Shown: one piece after another, positions 35,083 through 44,027 of the stretch
Layout of the letters: every line of letters starts with the position of its first letter
Numbering within the stretch: the first letter of the stretch is position 1
Source of the DNA: JACJWR01 sp964556255
GTDB lineage: Bacteria; Actinomycetota; Actinomycetes; S36-B12; UBA10799
Reading direction: 5' to 3'
Assembly: GCA_964556255.1 (NCBI GenBank)
Contig: CAZKVQ010000013.1
Location: 1 to 61,801 of the forward strand
Length of the DNA stretch: 61,801 bases
Position numbers and translations under genes: made by a program
Notes under the pieces: generated by a model
What the model saw: the letters and a program-made list of their open reading frames with translations, nothing else
What the model was told of the DNA's origin: nothing
Databases searched by the model: none

Positions 35083-36462
35083 TCAGTAGCAGCCATTCAC
35101 GGTAGCTGCGATCCGATCGGCGTATTGCCTGGTCGTCTCCACCGGGTAGTCCTGCACCCGATCGTTGACCAGCACGGAGAATGCCTTCAGCCGCCGGTCG
35201 GAGCCGTAGGTGAGGCCCGACAGCGCGATGGTGTCGAACAGCGTTCCGGTCTTCGCCCAGATCTTGCCCCGCGCGCAACTCGTCGGGGGCGTGACGTAGC
35301 GCCCAGACGCGGGGGACAAGGTTCCGGTCAGGCCGGCGGTGGGCAGTCCGCGGCCGTAGAAGATGGCCGCCAGCTCCGGGTGCCGGTTGCGGTCCGCGGC
35401 CAGGCGCAACACAGTCGTCAGCGCAACCGCGGTGACCCGATCGTCGCGGGATAGGCCGCTGCCGTCAGCCAGATTCAGCCCACGAGTGTCGACGCCCAAT
35501 TCGTCCAGTGCCCGTCGCACCGCCCGAGACGAATTGGCCCAGTCGGGGTAGACCCCGCGCGCCATGGCGACGTTGCGGAAGAGGTGCTCGGCGACGTTGT
35601 TCTCGCTGGGGAGGAGCATGTACTTCACGATGTCGGCCGTGGGGGACGACCAGGCCGTGGTGAGCTTCCTGCTGCCTCGAGGCGTCGTATAGACACCCAG
35701 GTACCGAGCCGCGAAGCCACGCGCGGCGAGCCTCTCGGTGAAGTACCGCCCCACGACGGAGCGCGGGCTTGACCCGTAGTAACCGTCGGGTGCCAACGAT
35801 TGCACCGGCCTGGCCGCGCTCGGGACGTACGACGCCGGCCAACCGGGCGCGAGGCTGGCCTCGGGATACGCGCTGGAATCGACGAACACGTTGATCGAAC
35901 CTCCGCGTCGTCCGCTGGCGCGCAAGGCGTTGGCGGTACGAGCAGCAGCAGCGTCCAGATTCGCATTGGTCAGGGCTGGGTCGCCGCCGCCCCTGACGAA
36001 AACGCCCCCGCGGCCGTTGGTGAGCACATCGGTGTTGAATCGGTGGTTCGGCCCGAAGGTACGCAGTGCCGCCGCGGCCGTCAGGAGTTTCATGTTCGAG
36101 GCGGGCAATCGCGCTGTGTCCCGATCCCTGGAGGACACTGTGACCCCGGTGCCCACGTCGACGACTTGGTAGGAGTACTCGGATCCGAGCACACTGCGGG
36201 CGTCGGGTGCTGCCAGCCGTGCCCTTAGTTTGGCGGCGATGGCCGCATTGGCGGCGGCGGCGGTGGTGCGCCGCACGGTCGGTTCCGCCGGGGCCGCCGA
36301 CAGCCCTGCCTTTCCCGACAGTGTTCGTTCGATTCCGCCCGAGTTGCGTCCACTGTCGGACTCGGGGTCCCGCGGGGCCGCCCACGATGACGAAGTGGCC
36401 GACGAGAGTGCGACGAGGAGGCCGCCCACGGCGAGGGTCCGGGCGGCCGCACGCGTGTTCAC
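35083..36462 (-). CDS. dacB: D-alanyl-D-alanine carboxypeptidase/endopeptidase (PBP4, peptidase S13)
   Basis: 459 aa. A signal peptide (MNTRAAARTLAVGGLLVALSS) and a ~60-residue linker precede the penicillin-binding domain with SxxK (ASNMK), SxN (PSENNVAEHL) and KTG (AKTGTL). The GDPALT segment is typical of the PBP4 insertion. It trims or cleaves peptidoglycan cross-links outside the membrane. GTG 36462 follows TAACCT (36474-36469) by 6 nt, a leaderless start. Convergent with the small membrane-protein gene, 56 bp apart. Confidence 0.92.
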   Translation of the reverse strand: MNTRAAARTLAVGGLLVALSSATSSSWAAPRDPESDSGRNSGGIERTLSGKAGLSAAPAEPTVRRTTAAAANAAIAAKLRARLAAPDARSVLGSEYSYQVVDVGTGVTVSSRDRDTARLPASNMKLLTAAAALRTFGPNHRFNTDVLTNGRGGVFVRGGGDPALTNANLDAAAARTANALRASGRRGGSINVFVDSSAYPEASLAPGWPASYVPSAARPVQSLAPDGYYGSSPRSVVGRYFTERLAARGFAARYLGVYTTPRGSRKLTTAWSSPTADIVKYMLLPSENNVAEHLFRNVAMARGVYPDWANSSRAVRRALDELGVDTRGLNLADGSGLSRDDRVTAVALTTVLRLAADRNRHPELAAIFYGRGLPTAGLTGTLSPASGRYVTPPTSCARGKIWAKTGTLFDTIALSGLTYGSDRRLKAFSVLVNDRVQDYPVETTRQYADRIAATVNGCY

Positions 36463-36541
36463 CTTGCCAGGTTAGCCGCTGTCTCAGGAGTCGCGCCCGG
36501 CCGTGGCGCGGCACTAGGGTCGGGTCTCGAATGGAGGCACG

Positions 36542-37894
36542 ATGACTATCGACCGGACGAGGCTCGAAGCCGCGCTCGACCATGAGCGGGCAACCCACGA
36601 GCAGCGCAACCCCACCAGCATCGACTTCTACAAGTCCGCGGACAACCTGTTCGGACGGGTTCCGATGACGTGGATGAACAAGTGGGCAGGCGGTACCCCG
36701 ATGTACCTGGCGTCCGCCCACGGCAACCGGATCACCGATGTCGATGGGAACACCTACATCGACTTCGCGCTCGGCGACACGGGCGCCATGGCCGGGCACT
36801 CGCCGCCGGCCACGGTGGCAGCTCTGGCCCGCCGAGCGGGGGAACTCGGCGGTATCACCACCATGTTGCCCACCGAGGACGCCCAGTGGGTTGCGGCGGA
36901 ACTGACCCGCCGATTCCGGATGCCCAAGTGGTCGTTCACGCTGAGCGCCTCCGATGCGAACCGGTGGGCGCTGCGGATCGGACGGATGGTCACCGGCCGG
37001 CCCAAGGTGCTCGCGTTCTCCTACAGCTACCACGGGTCCGTGGACGAGACCTTCGCGATCGTCGGTCCGGACGGCGCGACGACTGCCCGCCCGGGCAATG
37101 TGGGACCGCCGATCGAGATTGGTTCCACGACCGTGGCAGCGGAGTTCAACGATCTGGAGTCGGTGGAGCAGGCACTCGCCGGCCGAGACGTGGCCGTGCT
37201 GATCACCGAACCGGCTATGACCAACATCGGCATTGTCCTGCCCGAGCCGGGGTTCCTCGAGGGCCTGCGCGATCTCTGCGATCGCTACGGCACACTCCTG
37301 CTGATCGACGAGACGCACACCTTCAGCGCCGGTCCCGGTGGCTGCACCGCGGCTTGGGACCTACGGCCCGACATCTTCGTCATCGGTAAATCGTTGGGAG
37401 GGGGTATCCCGTGCGGCGCCTACGGACTGAGTGAGGACGTGGCGCGTCGGGCCTTCCTGCACACCGAGGCCGACCTCGTCGACGTCGGGGGTGTGGGCGG
37501 CACCCTGGCGGGTAACGCGGTCTCCCTCGCCGCGATGCGCGCGACACTGGGTGAGGTACTCACCGACGATGCCTTCGGTCCGATGATCGATCTCGGCACG
37601 CGCTTCAACGAAGGCGTTCAGCGGGTCATCGACGATTCCGGGGTGCCGTGGTCCGTGAGCCAGTTGGGGGCCCGTTCGGAATATCGGTTCGCGAGCCCAG
37701 CACCTACCAACGGCACGGAGGCGGCCCGTTCCGGCGACGAGGAACTCGAGGAGTATCTACACCTGTACCTGAGCAATCGCGGGGTCCTCATCACGCCGTT
37801 CCATAACATGGCGCTGATGTGTCCCGAGACGACTGCACAGGACGTCGATACCCACACCGAATTGTTCGGAAGTGCGGTGGCCGCCATCGCCTGA
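36542..37894 (+). CDS. Class III aminotransferase (glutamate-1-semialdehyde aminomutase-like)
   Basis: 450 aa PLP enzyme. Motifs in order: GNRITDVDGNTYIDFALGD near residue 61, SYHGSVDE, LLLIDETHTFSAGPGG (PLP-pyridine Asp) and FVIGKSLGGGIPCGAYG (Schiff-base Lys). The fold and motifs are those of HemL, but a heme role is not implied: the gene stands alone and the N-terminus is longer than usual. GGAGG lies 5 nt before the ATG and TAGGGT about 23 nt before it, so unlike many neighbours it has a short leader. The gap to the convergent phosphatase gene is only 8 bp. Confidence 0.85.
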   Translation: MTIDRTRLEAALDHERATHEQRNPTSIDFYKSADNLFGRVPMTWMNKWAGGTPMYLASAHGNRITDVDGNTYIDFALGDTGAMAGHSPPATVAALARRAGELGGITTMLPTEDAQWVAAELTRRFRMPKWSFTLSASDANRWALRIGRMVTGRPKVLAFSYSYHGSVDETFAIVGPDGATTARPGNVGPPIEIGSTTVAAEFNDLESVEQALAGRDVAVLITEPAMTNIGIVLPEPGFLEGLRDLCDRYGTLLLIDETHTFSAGPGGCTAAWDLRPDIFVIGKSLGGGIPCGAYGLSEDVARRAFLHTEADLVDVGGVGGTLAGNAVSLAAMRATLGEVLTDDAFGPMIDLGTRFNEGVQRVIDDSGVPWSVSQLGARSEYRFASPAPTNGTEAARSGDEELEEYLHLYLSNRGVLITPFHNMALMCPETTAQDVDTHTELFGSAVAAIA

Positions 37895-37902
37895 CGGCGG
37901 CG

Positions 37903-39447
37903 TCAGGCAACTGGGAGTGGTACCACCGCCACGACGGTCACGTCATCTCGGCGCAGTTCTGGCGATCGCTCGCGCGCTTTGCTGATGATGCTGTTCGCGA
38001 AGCGTTCTACTCGAACCAAGGGGTCGTGGTCGCGCTGCTCGTGCCACACGGCAGTGCACCATTCGAGCAAGCCCTCCTGCCCTAATTCGTGGCCGCGCCC
38101 GTCCCGGCTCTCCACCAGGCCGTCCGTGTAACAGAGCAGAACATCGCCGGAGGCGAAGTCGGTCGACGAAGCCGTCCAGGTGCCGCCGAGGGTGGACAGG
38201 ATCGGTCCGGTGGGGGCGAGCCATTCGGGTTGATCGTCCGCCCGCAGGATCAACGGCGGGTGCTGCCCGGCGCTCGTCCAACGCAGGGTGCCCGAGCCGC
38301 CGGCGAGCTCGACGATGGTCCCCGTCGCGAAGCGTTGCGGGGCGTCCTCGAACACATCAGCCGCCTCGGCGAAGGCCTGGGTTGCGGACAGACCCTTTCC
38401 CAAGGTGTTCGTGAGAAAGTACTTGAGTTGTAGGCCGGTGACCCCCGCCTCGGCACCGTGTCCGGAGATGTCCATCACCACCAGGGCGCAATGGTCATCT
38501 CCCTGATCGGTCACGTTCCACCAGTCGCCGGCGAGAACGCCCTCGGCTGGCAGGATCGTCCCCCAGACCGCGAAGCCGGGCACGGCGGGGGCGCTCGGTG
38601 AGGCCAGTTCCGCCCTGATCGCGCTGACCAAGGGACCCTGCTGGGCGAGCCCCTCATCCGCGGCACGCACCAGATCGATCTCACTGACCAGTCGGCTGCG
38701 CAGGTACTCCGCGTCGCCACCCATGTCGTGGATCTCAGGAGGTCCGCGCGGCGTGATGACCGCATCCGGACTGGCGGCGGCCCTGCGCATCTGCTCCCTC
38801 AGGTCCTCGATCGGGCGTAGAACCAGCCGAACCAGGCCCCAGGACGCCAGCAACGTCACCCCCAGCAGCATCAGACCGGTGATGATGAGTGCCAGCGCCA
38901 GCCGACGGTTGATCTTGCGCAGGAAGTTGTATTTCGTCGCGATGAGGGAGTCGATGCGGTCGCTGAGGATCTGCACGTCTGTGCGCAGGCCCGCCGATGA
39001 GCGGCGACCCAGCCCCTCTGTCTGTTGGAGCCGGGCCTTGGTGGCCTGTCCGCTCTGCACCAGGGCGATCTGCGGTTCGGCAACCCCGTAGAGCCAACGG
39101 TCTCGAGAAGTCCTGGTGTCCTGAACCAGTTCGGTGACGACGGGATCGAGACCTTCCAGGTAACCCTCCAGCTCCTTCAGCGCCTGCTCCGACTCGGCGC
39201 GTCCGACGATGAAAGCGTCCAGGGCCGACGGGTCGGTCGTGATGGTGTAGGCCAAGACTCCGCGTTCCATCGCCTCGTTGCCCACGGCCACCCGGGCTGC
39301 TGCTCCCGCGGCCGGCTGGAGTCGATCGATGGCGATGGTGGCCTCGCTCTGCACCTGGTGGAACAGGACCCCGACGAGCGTTGCCAGCAGCGCCAGCACG
39401 GCGAGCACGGAAATGAGCACCACCAGGCTCCGGTTCCGCAGACTCAC
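37903..39447 (-). CDS. RsbU-type PP2C serine phosphatase with membrane sensor domain
   Basis: 514 aa. TM1 (residues 8-30) and TM2 (about 186-210) flank a ~150-residue helical extracytoplasmic domain of CHASE3 type. A HAMP-like segment (VLRPIEDLREQMRRA) follows, then a SpoIIE/PP2C domain with GDWWNV, DISGHGAEA, WTSAGQHPPLIL, YTDGLVE and RRDDVTVVAV, which hold the metal-binding Asp residues. Such proteins dephosphorylate anti-sigma-factor antagonists in partner-switching circuits. No cognate partner is in the window. GTG 39447 follows TAGTGT (39459-39454) by 6 nt. Confidence 0.9.
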   Translation of the reverse strand: MSLRNRSLVVLISVLAVLALLATLVGVLFHQVQSEATIAIDRLQPAAGAAARVAVGNEAMERGVLAYTITTDPSALDAFIVGRAESEQALKELEGYLEGLDPVVTELVQDTRTSRDRWLYGVAEPQIALVQSGQATKARLQQTEGLGRRSSAGLRTDVQILSDRIDSLIATKYNFLRKINRRLALALIITGLMLLGVTLLASWGLVRLVLRPIEDLREQMRRAAASPDAVITPRGPPEIHDMGGDAEYLRSRLVSEIDLVRAADEGLAQQGPLVSAIRAELASPSAPAVPGFAVWGTILPAEGVLAGDWWNVTDQGDDHCALVVMDISGHGAEAGVTGLQLKYFLTNTLGKGLSATQAFAEAADVFEDAPQRFATGTIVELAGGSGTLRWTSAGQHPPLILRADDQPEWLAPTGPILSTLGGTWTASSTDFASGDVLLCYTDGLVESRDGRGHELGQEGLLEWCTAVWHEQRDHDPLVRVERFANSIISKARERSPELRRDDVTVVAVVPLPVA

Positions 39448-39670
39448 GCCGTCACACTAATCGCTCGTCATGCCCTGCAGGGGGCTGTTGCGACCGGTCC
39501 CAGGCAACGGTCCACCGCGCCCGGATCATGACGGCTGCCGGACGGCGGCAAACGCTGTGCCCCCTGGGAGGCAACGAGTCCGAGGTCCCATCAGGCAGCC
39601 GCGGAGTCGGCCGAAATGTGAGCCGGGTCTCATCAGGGCCCACATGATCGACGCAAAACCGTTGCAAAGT

Positions 39671-39689
39671 CAATTTGTGCCGGAAATTG
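39671..39689. promoter_or_regulatory. Inverted repeat in the cydA upstream region
   Basis: CAATTT-GTGCCGG-AAATTG is a 6-bp-arm palindrome in an AT-rich patch 72 bp before cydA; a further AATTG occurs at 39697. It could be an operator for the cyd genes. It does not match the Rex consensus. The rest of the 313-bp gap shows only the divergent phosphatase promoter. Confidence 0.4.
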
Positions 39690-39760
39690 TCTCGTAATTG
39701 GGACTCTTTACCCGGCGAAAGACATTGCAGGTCCCTCGGGAGGAGGGCCACGATAAGCAC

Positions 39761-41005
39761 ATGAGTGCCTTGGGACTTTCACAGTGGCAGTTCGGCATCA
39801 CGACGGTGTACCACTTCTTCTTCGTACCGATCACCATCGGAACCTCGTTCCTGGTGGCCGGTATGCAGACCGCGTGGGTCCGTACGGGTAACGAGAAGTG
39901 GCTCCGCGCGACCAAGTTCTTCGGGAAGTTGTTCCTGATCAACTTCGCCATGGGTGTGGTCACCGGCATCGTGCAGGAGTTCCAGTTCGGCATGAACTGG
40001 TCGGACTACTCACGATTCGTTGGGGACATCTTCGGAGCGCCGCTTGCCGTTGAGGGCCTGCTGGCATTCTTCCTGGAGTCGACCTTCCTTGGTCTGTGGA
40101 TCTTCGGTTGGGACAGGTTGCCCAAGAAGTTGCACCTCGCGACCATCTGGTTGGCCTCCATCGGCACCCTGCTGTCGGCCTACTTCATCCTCGCCGCGAA
40201 CTCGTTCATGCAGCACCCGGTGGGGTATGTCTACAACCCGACGACGAATCGGGCCGAGATGGTCGACTTCGGTGCGGTGCTGTTCCAGAGCACGACCCTC
40301 GTCACGTTCGCGCACGTGATCTCCTCCTGCTTCCTGGTGGCCGGACTCTTCGTCGGCGGTATCTCCGCGTGGATGTTGGTCAAGGGAAAGAGCCCCGAGG
40401 TCGTGCGTTCCACCCTCAAGCTGGGCATGATCACCGCGATCGTCTCCTTCGTGATCGTGGGCTGGTCCGGAGACTCGCAGGCCGTGCTGATGTTCAAGCA
40501 ACAGCCCATGAAGATGGCATCGGCGGAAGCCCTGTATGAGACAGCGGCACCGGCACCGTTCAGCATCTTCACAGTGGGCACGCTGGATGGCTCCAAGCCG
40601 CTGTTCTCGGTGGACATCCCCCATGGACTCTCGCTGCTGGCCACCCACAGCTGGGATGGCTCCGTTACCGGGATCAACCAACTGCAGGAGCAATACGTGC
40701 AGCAATACGGTCCGGGTGACTACCGGCCGAACATCCCGATGGCCTACTGGTCCTTCCGCCTCATGATCCTCGGCGGCGGACTGGCGGTACTCTTCGCCAT
40801 CTGGGCGCTGTGGGCCACCAGGAAGGGCCGGGTGCCGACCTCGAGTTGGTTCCGACGAATAGCCATCATCTCACCGCTGTTCCCCCTGCTGGGTACCTCG
40901 CTGGGATGGATCTTCACCGAGATGGGACGCCAGCCGTGGATCGTCTTCGGCCTGATGAAGACTCAGAACGGTGTGTCGCCGGGGATTTCCAGTTGGCAGG
41001 TGTAG
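39761..41005 (+). CDS. cydA: Cytochrome bd ubiquinol/menaquinol oxidase subunit I, prematurely stopped
   Basis: 414 codons before the stop. Heme ligands are visible: His in VYHFFFVPITIG, His in FMQHPVGY and Met in TEMGRQPW. The protein has eight TM segments up to the stop. At 41003-41005 a TAG stands where the conserved motif SSWQVW has its second Trp; the same frame continues with ISVVAVTLKYAGLAVIEVG, which is the missing last TM helix. Subunit I carries the quinol site and all three hemes. GGAGGAGG lies 14 nt upstream of ATG 39761. cydB, cydD and cydC follow and look intact. Confidence 0.88.
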   Translation: MSALGLSQWQFGITTVYHFFFVPITIGTSFLVAGMQTAWVRTGNEKWLRATKFFGKLFLINFAMGVVTGIVQEFQFGMNWSDYSRFVGDIFGAPLAVEGLLAFFLESTFLGLWIFGWDRLPKKLHLATIWLASIGTLLSAYFILAANSFMQHPVGYVYNPTTNRAEMVDFGAVLFQSTTLVTFAHVISSCFLVAGLFVGGISAWMLVKGKSPEVVRSTLKLGMITAIVSFVIVGWSGDSQAVLMFKQQPMKMASAEALYETAAPAPFSIFTVGTLDGSKPLFSVDIPHGLSLLATHSWDGSVTGINQLQEQYVQQYGPGDYRPNIPMAYWSFRLMILGGGLAVLFAIWALWATRKGRVPTSSWFRRIAIISPLFPLLGTSLGWIFTEMGRQPWIVFGLMKTQNGVSPGISSWQV

Positions 41006-41161
41006 ATCTCGGTGGTCGCCGTCACACTGAAATACGCAGGGCTGGCCGTGATCGAGGTGGGCTTGCTGCGTCGGGCCGTCCTCATCGGGGTGCCGGACAG
41101 TGTCGATCCGGATCCCTACCAACCGGATCAGCCGGACCGCCAACTCACCGTGACGTACTGA
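41006..41161 (+). pseudogene. cydA: Detached C-terminal part of cydA (last TM helix)
   Basis: 51 in-frame codons after the TAG at 41003, ending at TGA 41159-41161, encode the expected C-terminal TM helix and tail of CydA. It has no start codon or ribosome binding site at its beginning, so it can only be made by readthrough. A single G-to-A change (TGG to TAG) explains the break. Confidence 0.8.
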
Positions 41162-41177
41162 AGGGAGGGGAGCAGTC

Positions 41178-42251
41178 ATGGAACTCACGACAGTCTGGAT
41201 CATCCTGATCGCCGTCCTGTGGTCGGGCTACTTCGTCCTCGAGGGCTTCGACTTCGGTGTCGGAATGTTGCTTCCGGTGGTCGGCAAGAACGAGGCCGAA
41301 CGTCGAACCATCCTCACCACCCTGGGACCGGTGTGGGACGGCAACGAGGTCTGGTTGCTGGTGGCCGGTGGCGCTACGTTCGCGGCCTTCCCGGAGTGGT
41401 ACGCGACCCTCTTCTCCGGGTTCTACCTGCCGCTCCTGATCATCCTGCTGGCCCTGATCGTGCGTGGTGTGGCATTCGAGTACCGCAGCAAGCGCTCGTC
41501 GATGAAGTGGCGTCGTAACTGGGACATCGCCATCGTGGTCGGCTCCTTCATCCCGGCGCTGTTGTGGGGTGTTGCATTCGCCAACATCGTCAAGGGCACA
41601 CCGCTGGAGCCGACGGCTCAGGGCAACATCATCTACACCGGTGGCTTCTTCAACCTGCTGAACCCGTACGCCCTGGTGGGTGGACTGACCACCCTCACGC
41701 TCTTCCTGACACACGGCGCGGTCTTCCTGACCCTGAAGACAACCGGCGAGATCCGGGAGCGGTCGAACAAGATCGCGACGCAGGCCGGTTTGGCTGCCAC
41801 TGTGCTGGCCGTGGTGTTCCTGCTGTGGACGCAGTTGGCCTACTCGACCAAGGCGTGGACCTGGGCGCTGGTGGCGGTCGCCGCCGTCTGCTGGCTGGCG
41901 GGTCTGTGGATGAACCGCATCAAGCGTGAGGGCTGGTCCTTCATCTTCTCGGCTATCACCTTGGTGGGCGCGGTGGCGTTCCTGTTCTGTGTCCTGTACC
42001 CGAACGTGATGCCCTCAAGCATCAACCCGGAGTACTCGCTGACGATCACGAACGCATCGTCCACGCCGTACACCCTGAAGATCATGACGATCGTTGCCGT
42101 GATCTTCACCCCGATCGTGCTGATCTACCAGTCGTGGACCTACTGGGTCTTCCGCAAGCGGGTGAGCCCGTCGGAGATCCCCGACCCGCACGAAGGCTCG
42201 CTGGATCTGCCGCACGAAGCGGAGGAGACGGCCGCGGCCGTCAAGGGCTGA
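41178..42251 (+). CDS. cydB: Cytochrome bd oxidase subunit II
   Basis: 357 aa with eight or nine TM segments. The N-terminal LEGFDFGVGMLLP and LGPVWDGNEVWLLVAGGATFAAFPEWYATLFSGFY are the CydB signature. It forms the heterodimer with CydA that reduces oxygen to water using quinol. GGGAGGGGAG lies 8-15 nt before ATG 41178, 16 bp after the final cydA frame. A strong hairpin follows the stop. Confidence 0.95.
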   Translation: MELTTVWIILIAVLWSGYFVLEGFDFGVGMLLPVVGKNEAERRTILTTLGPVWDGNEVWLLVAGGATFAAFPEWYATLFSGFYLPLLIILLALIVRGVAFEYRSKRSSMKWRRNWDIAIVVGSFIPALLWGVAFANIVKGTPLEPTAQGNIIYTGGFFNLLNPYALVGGLTTLTLFLTHGAVFLTLKTTGEIRERSNKIATQAGLAATVLAVVFLLWTQLAYSTKAWTWALVAVAAVCWLAGLWMNRIKREGWSFIFSAITLVGAVAFLFCVLYPNVMPSSINPEYSLTITNASSTPYTLKIMTIVAVIFTPIVLIYQSWTYWVFRKRVSPSEIPDPHEGSLDLPHEAEETAAAVKG

Positions 42252-42265
42252 AACTCTCGGTAGGT

Positions 42266-42293
42266 CCCACCGTGCGCCCCGGCGCACGGTGGG
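42266..42293 (+). terminator. Hairpin between cydB and cydD
   Basis: CCCACCGTGCGC (42266-42277) pairs perfectly with GCGCACGGTGGG (42282-42293) around a 4-nt loop, without a U-run. It immediately precedes the cydD -10 hexamer, separating cydAB and cydDC into two transcripts or attenuating between them. Confidence 0.7.
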
Positions 42294-42305
42294 TAGCGTG
42301 AGCGT

Positions 42306-44027
42306 GTGAAACCTCTGGACCCCCGCCTGCTTCAGTATGCGCGGGCGACTCGGGGCTTCCTGGTGGCGTGCGTCGTCATCGGTTCGGCGGTTGCGGGACT
42401 GGTGGTCGTGCAGGCGTTCGCGCTCGCCAACATCATCACTGCTGTCTTCCAGCGGGGCGCCACCCTGGAGGTAGTGCGCAGTTCGATCATCATCGTCGTC
42501 GGGGTGATCCTCGCCCGTGCGCTGCTGCTGTGGTTGGCGGAGGTGGCTGCCCAACGATCCGCCGCCAAAGCCAAGAGCCAGCTCCGCACCGCGCTGGTTG
42601 CCCAAGTCCTGCGGCTCGGGCCGACCTGGATCGCCGGTCAGGGCGAGGGGGAACTGACGACCCTGAGCACCCGTGGCATCGACGGCCTGGACGCCTACTT
42701 CGCGAAGTACCTTCCGATGCTCGTGCTGGCGGTGACCGTACCCATCATCGGCGGCGTGGCGATCCTGACCCAGGATGTGCTGGCCGCGATCATCGTCGCA
42801 GTCACGCTGCCGTTGATCCCGATCTTCATGATCCTGGTCGGCAGATTCACCCAGTCCCGCGTGGACCGCCAGTGGCGCACTCTGGGCGTGCTCAGCGGGC
42901 ATTTCCTGGACATCGTCTCGGGCCTGCCCACCCTGGCCGTCTTCGGCCGTGCCAAGGCCCAGGCGCACAACATCAGAGTCATTGGCGACCAATACCGGGT
43001 CGCGACGATGAAGGTGCTCAGGGTGTCGTTCCTATCCTCACTGGTCCTGGAACTGCTTGCGACTCTGTCCGTCGCGATGATCGCCGTGTCCATCGGGTTG
43101 CGCTTGGTCGGCGGCAACTTCAGCCTGAAGGCAGGGCTCGTGGTGTTGATCCTCGCCCCTGAGGTGTACCTGCCCCTGCGCCTGGTCGGCGCGAACTTCC
43201 ACGCGGCCGCGGAAGGACTCGGCGCTGCGGGCAAGGCTCTGGACATCATCCAGACCGAGCCGGCGGCGGCCGGGACGTCGACCGATATCCCCGATCCGCG
43301 GACCGAGACGATAACCGTCGACCGGTTGACGGTCGAGTACCCCGGTAGGCCCGTTCCGGCCCTGGACCAGGTGTCGTTGCTCATCCAGCCTGGCCTGACC
43401 ACGGCCATCACCGGGCCTTCCGGCTGCGGCAAGAGCACCCTGCTGGCGGTGCTGCTCGGGTTCACGGCACCCTCGGGCGGGGAGGTACGGGTGGGCGACG
43501 CCGACCTGGCGGAGTTGGATCCGGATCTCTGGCGCCAGCGGGTGGCCTACGTTCCGCAGTCGCCTCACATCTTCACCATGACCCTGCGTGAGAACGTCGT
43601 CTTGGGCCGACCCGATGCCGACGACTCCGAGGTTGCAGCCGCCTTGGCCGACGCAGGTGCGGATTTCGTGGCGGACCTTCCTGACGGCCTGGACACGTTG
43701 CTGGGTGAGTCGGGACGCACCCTCTCGGCAGGACAGACGCGACGAATAGCCTTGGCACGGGCGCTCTTGCGGCGCGCGCCGCTGCTGCTACTCGATGAGC
43801 CCACCGCAGCGCTGGATGCCGCGACAGAGGCGAGGATCCTTGCCCAGCTGGGCGGCGACCGCACTGTCGTGTTGGTGGCCCACCGGCCGGCGCTGCTCGC
43901 CATCGCCGATCGGGTGGTGGAACTGCCGGCGCCGGCGGAACCGGATCCTGCTGCGGGTCTTGATACCCCGGGCGGTCGGGTAACCGATCCGGGCGGTACC
44001 TCCCGAACGGACACGGTGAGATCGTGA
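42306..44027 (+). CDS. cydD: ABC transporter CydD (cytochrome bd assembly)
   Basis: 573 aa half-transporter: about six TM segments (residues 15-290), then an ATPase domain with Walker A GPSGCGKST, Q-loop YVPQSPHIF, signature LSAGQ and Walker B LLLLDEPTAA. With CydC it exports thiols such as glutathione or cysteine and binds heme in other bacteria, a need for bd oxidase assembly. GTG 42306 follows TAGCGT (42294-42299) by 6 nt, so this gene has its own leaderless promoter behind the cydB hairpin. Confidence 0.92.
   Translation: MKPLDPRLLQYARATRGFLVACVVIGSAVAGLVVVQAFALANIITAVFQRGATLEVVRSSIIIVVGVILARALLLWLAEVAAQRSAAKAKSQLRTALVAQVLRLGPTWIAGQGEGELTTLSTRGIDGLDAYFAKYLPMLVLAVTVPIIGGVAILTQDVLAAIIVAVTLPLIPIFMILVGRFTQSRVDRQWRTLGVLSGHFLDIVSGLPTLAVFGRAKAQAHNIRVIGDQYRVATMKVLRVSFLSSLVLELLATLSVAMIAVSIGLRLVGGNFSLKAGLVVLILAPEVYLPLRLVGANFHAAAEGLGAAGKALDIIQTEPAAAGTSTDIPDPRTETITVDRLTVEYPGRPVPALDQVSLLIQPGLTTAITGPSGCGKSTLLAVLLGFTAPSGGEVRVGDADLAELDPDLWRQRVAYVPQSPHIFTMTLRENVVLGRPDADDSEVAAALADAGADFVADLPDGLDTLLGESGRTLSAGQTRRIALARALLRRAPLLLLDEPTAALDAATEARILAQLGGDRTVVLVAHRPALLAIADRVVELPAPAEPDPAAGLDTPGGRVTDPGGTSRTDTVRS

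Noticed and set aside
36542..37894. Heme biosynthesis gene hemL
   Set aside because: The fold matches glutamate-1-semialdehyde aminomutase, but no other heme gene is near and the N-terminus differs; the class III aminotransferase label is safer.
39761..41161. TAG reassigned to an amino acid in this organism
   Set aside because: Several intact genes in the window end with TAG, so a point mutation or read error in cydA is simpler.
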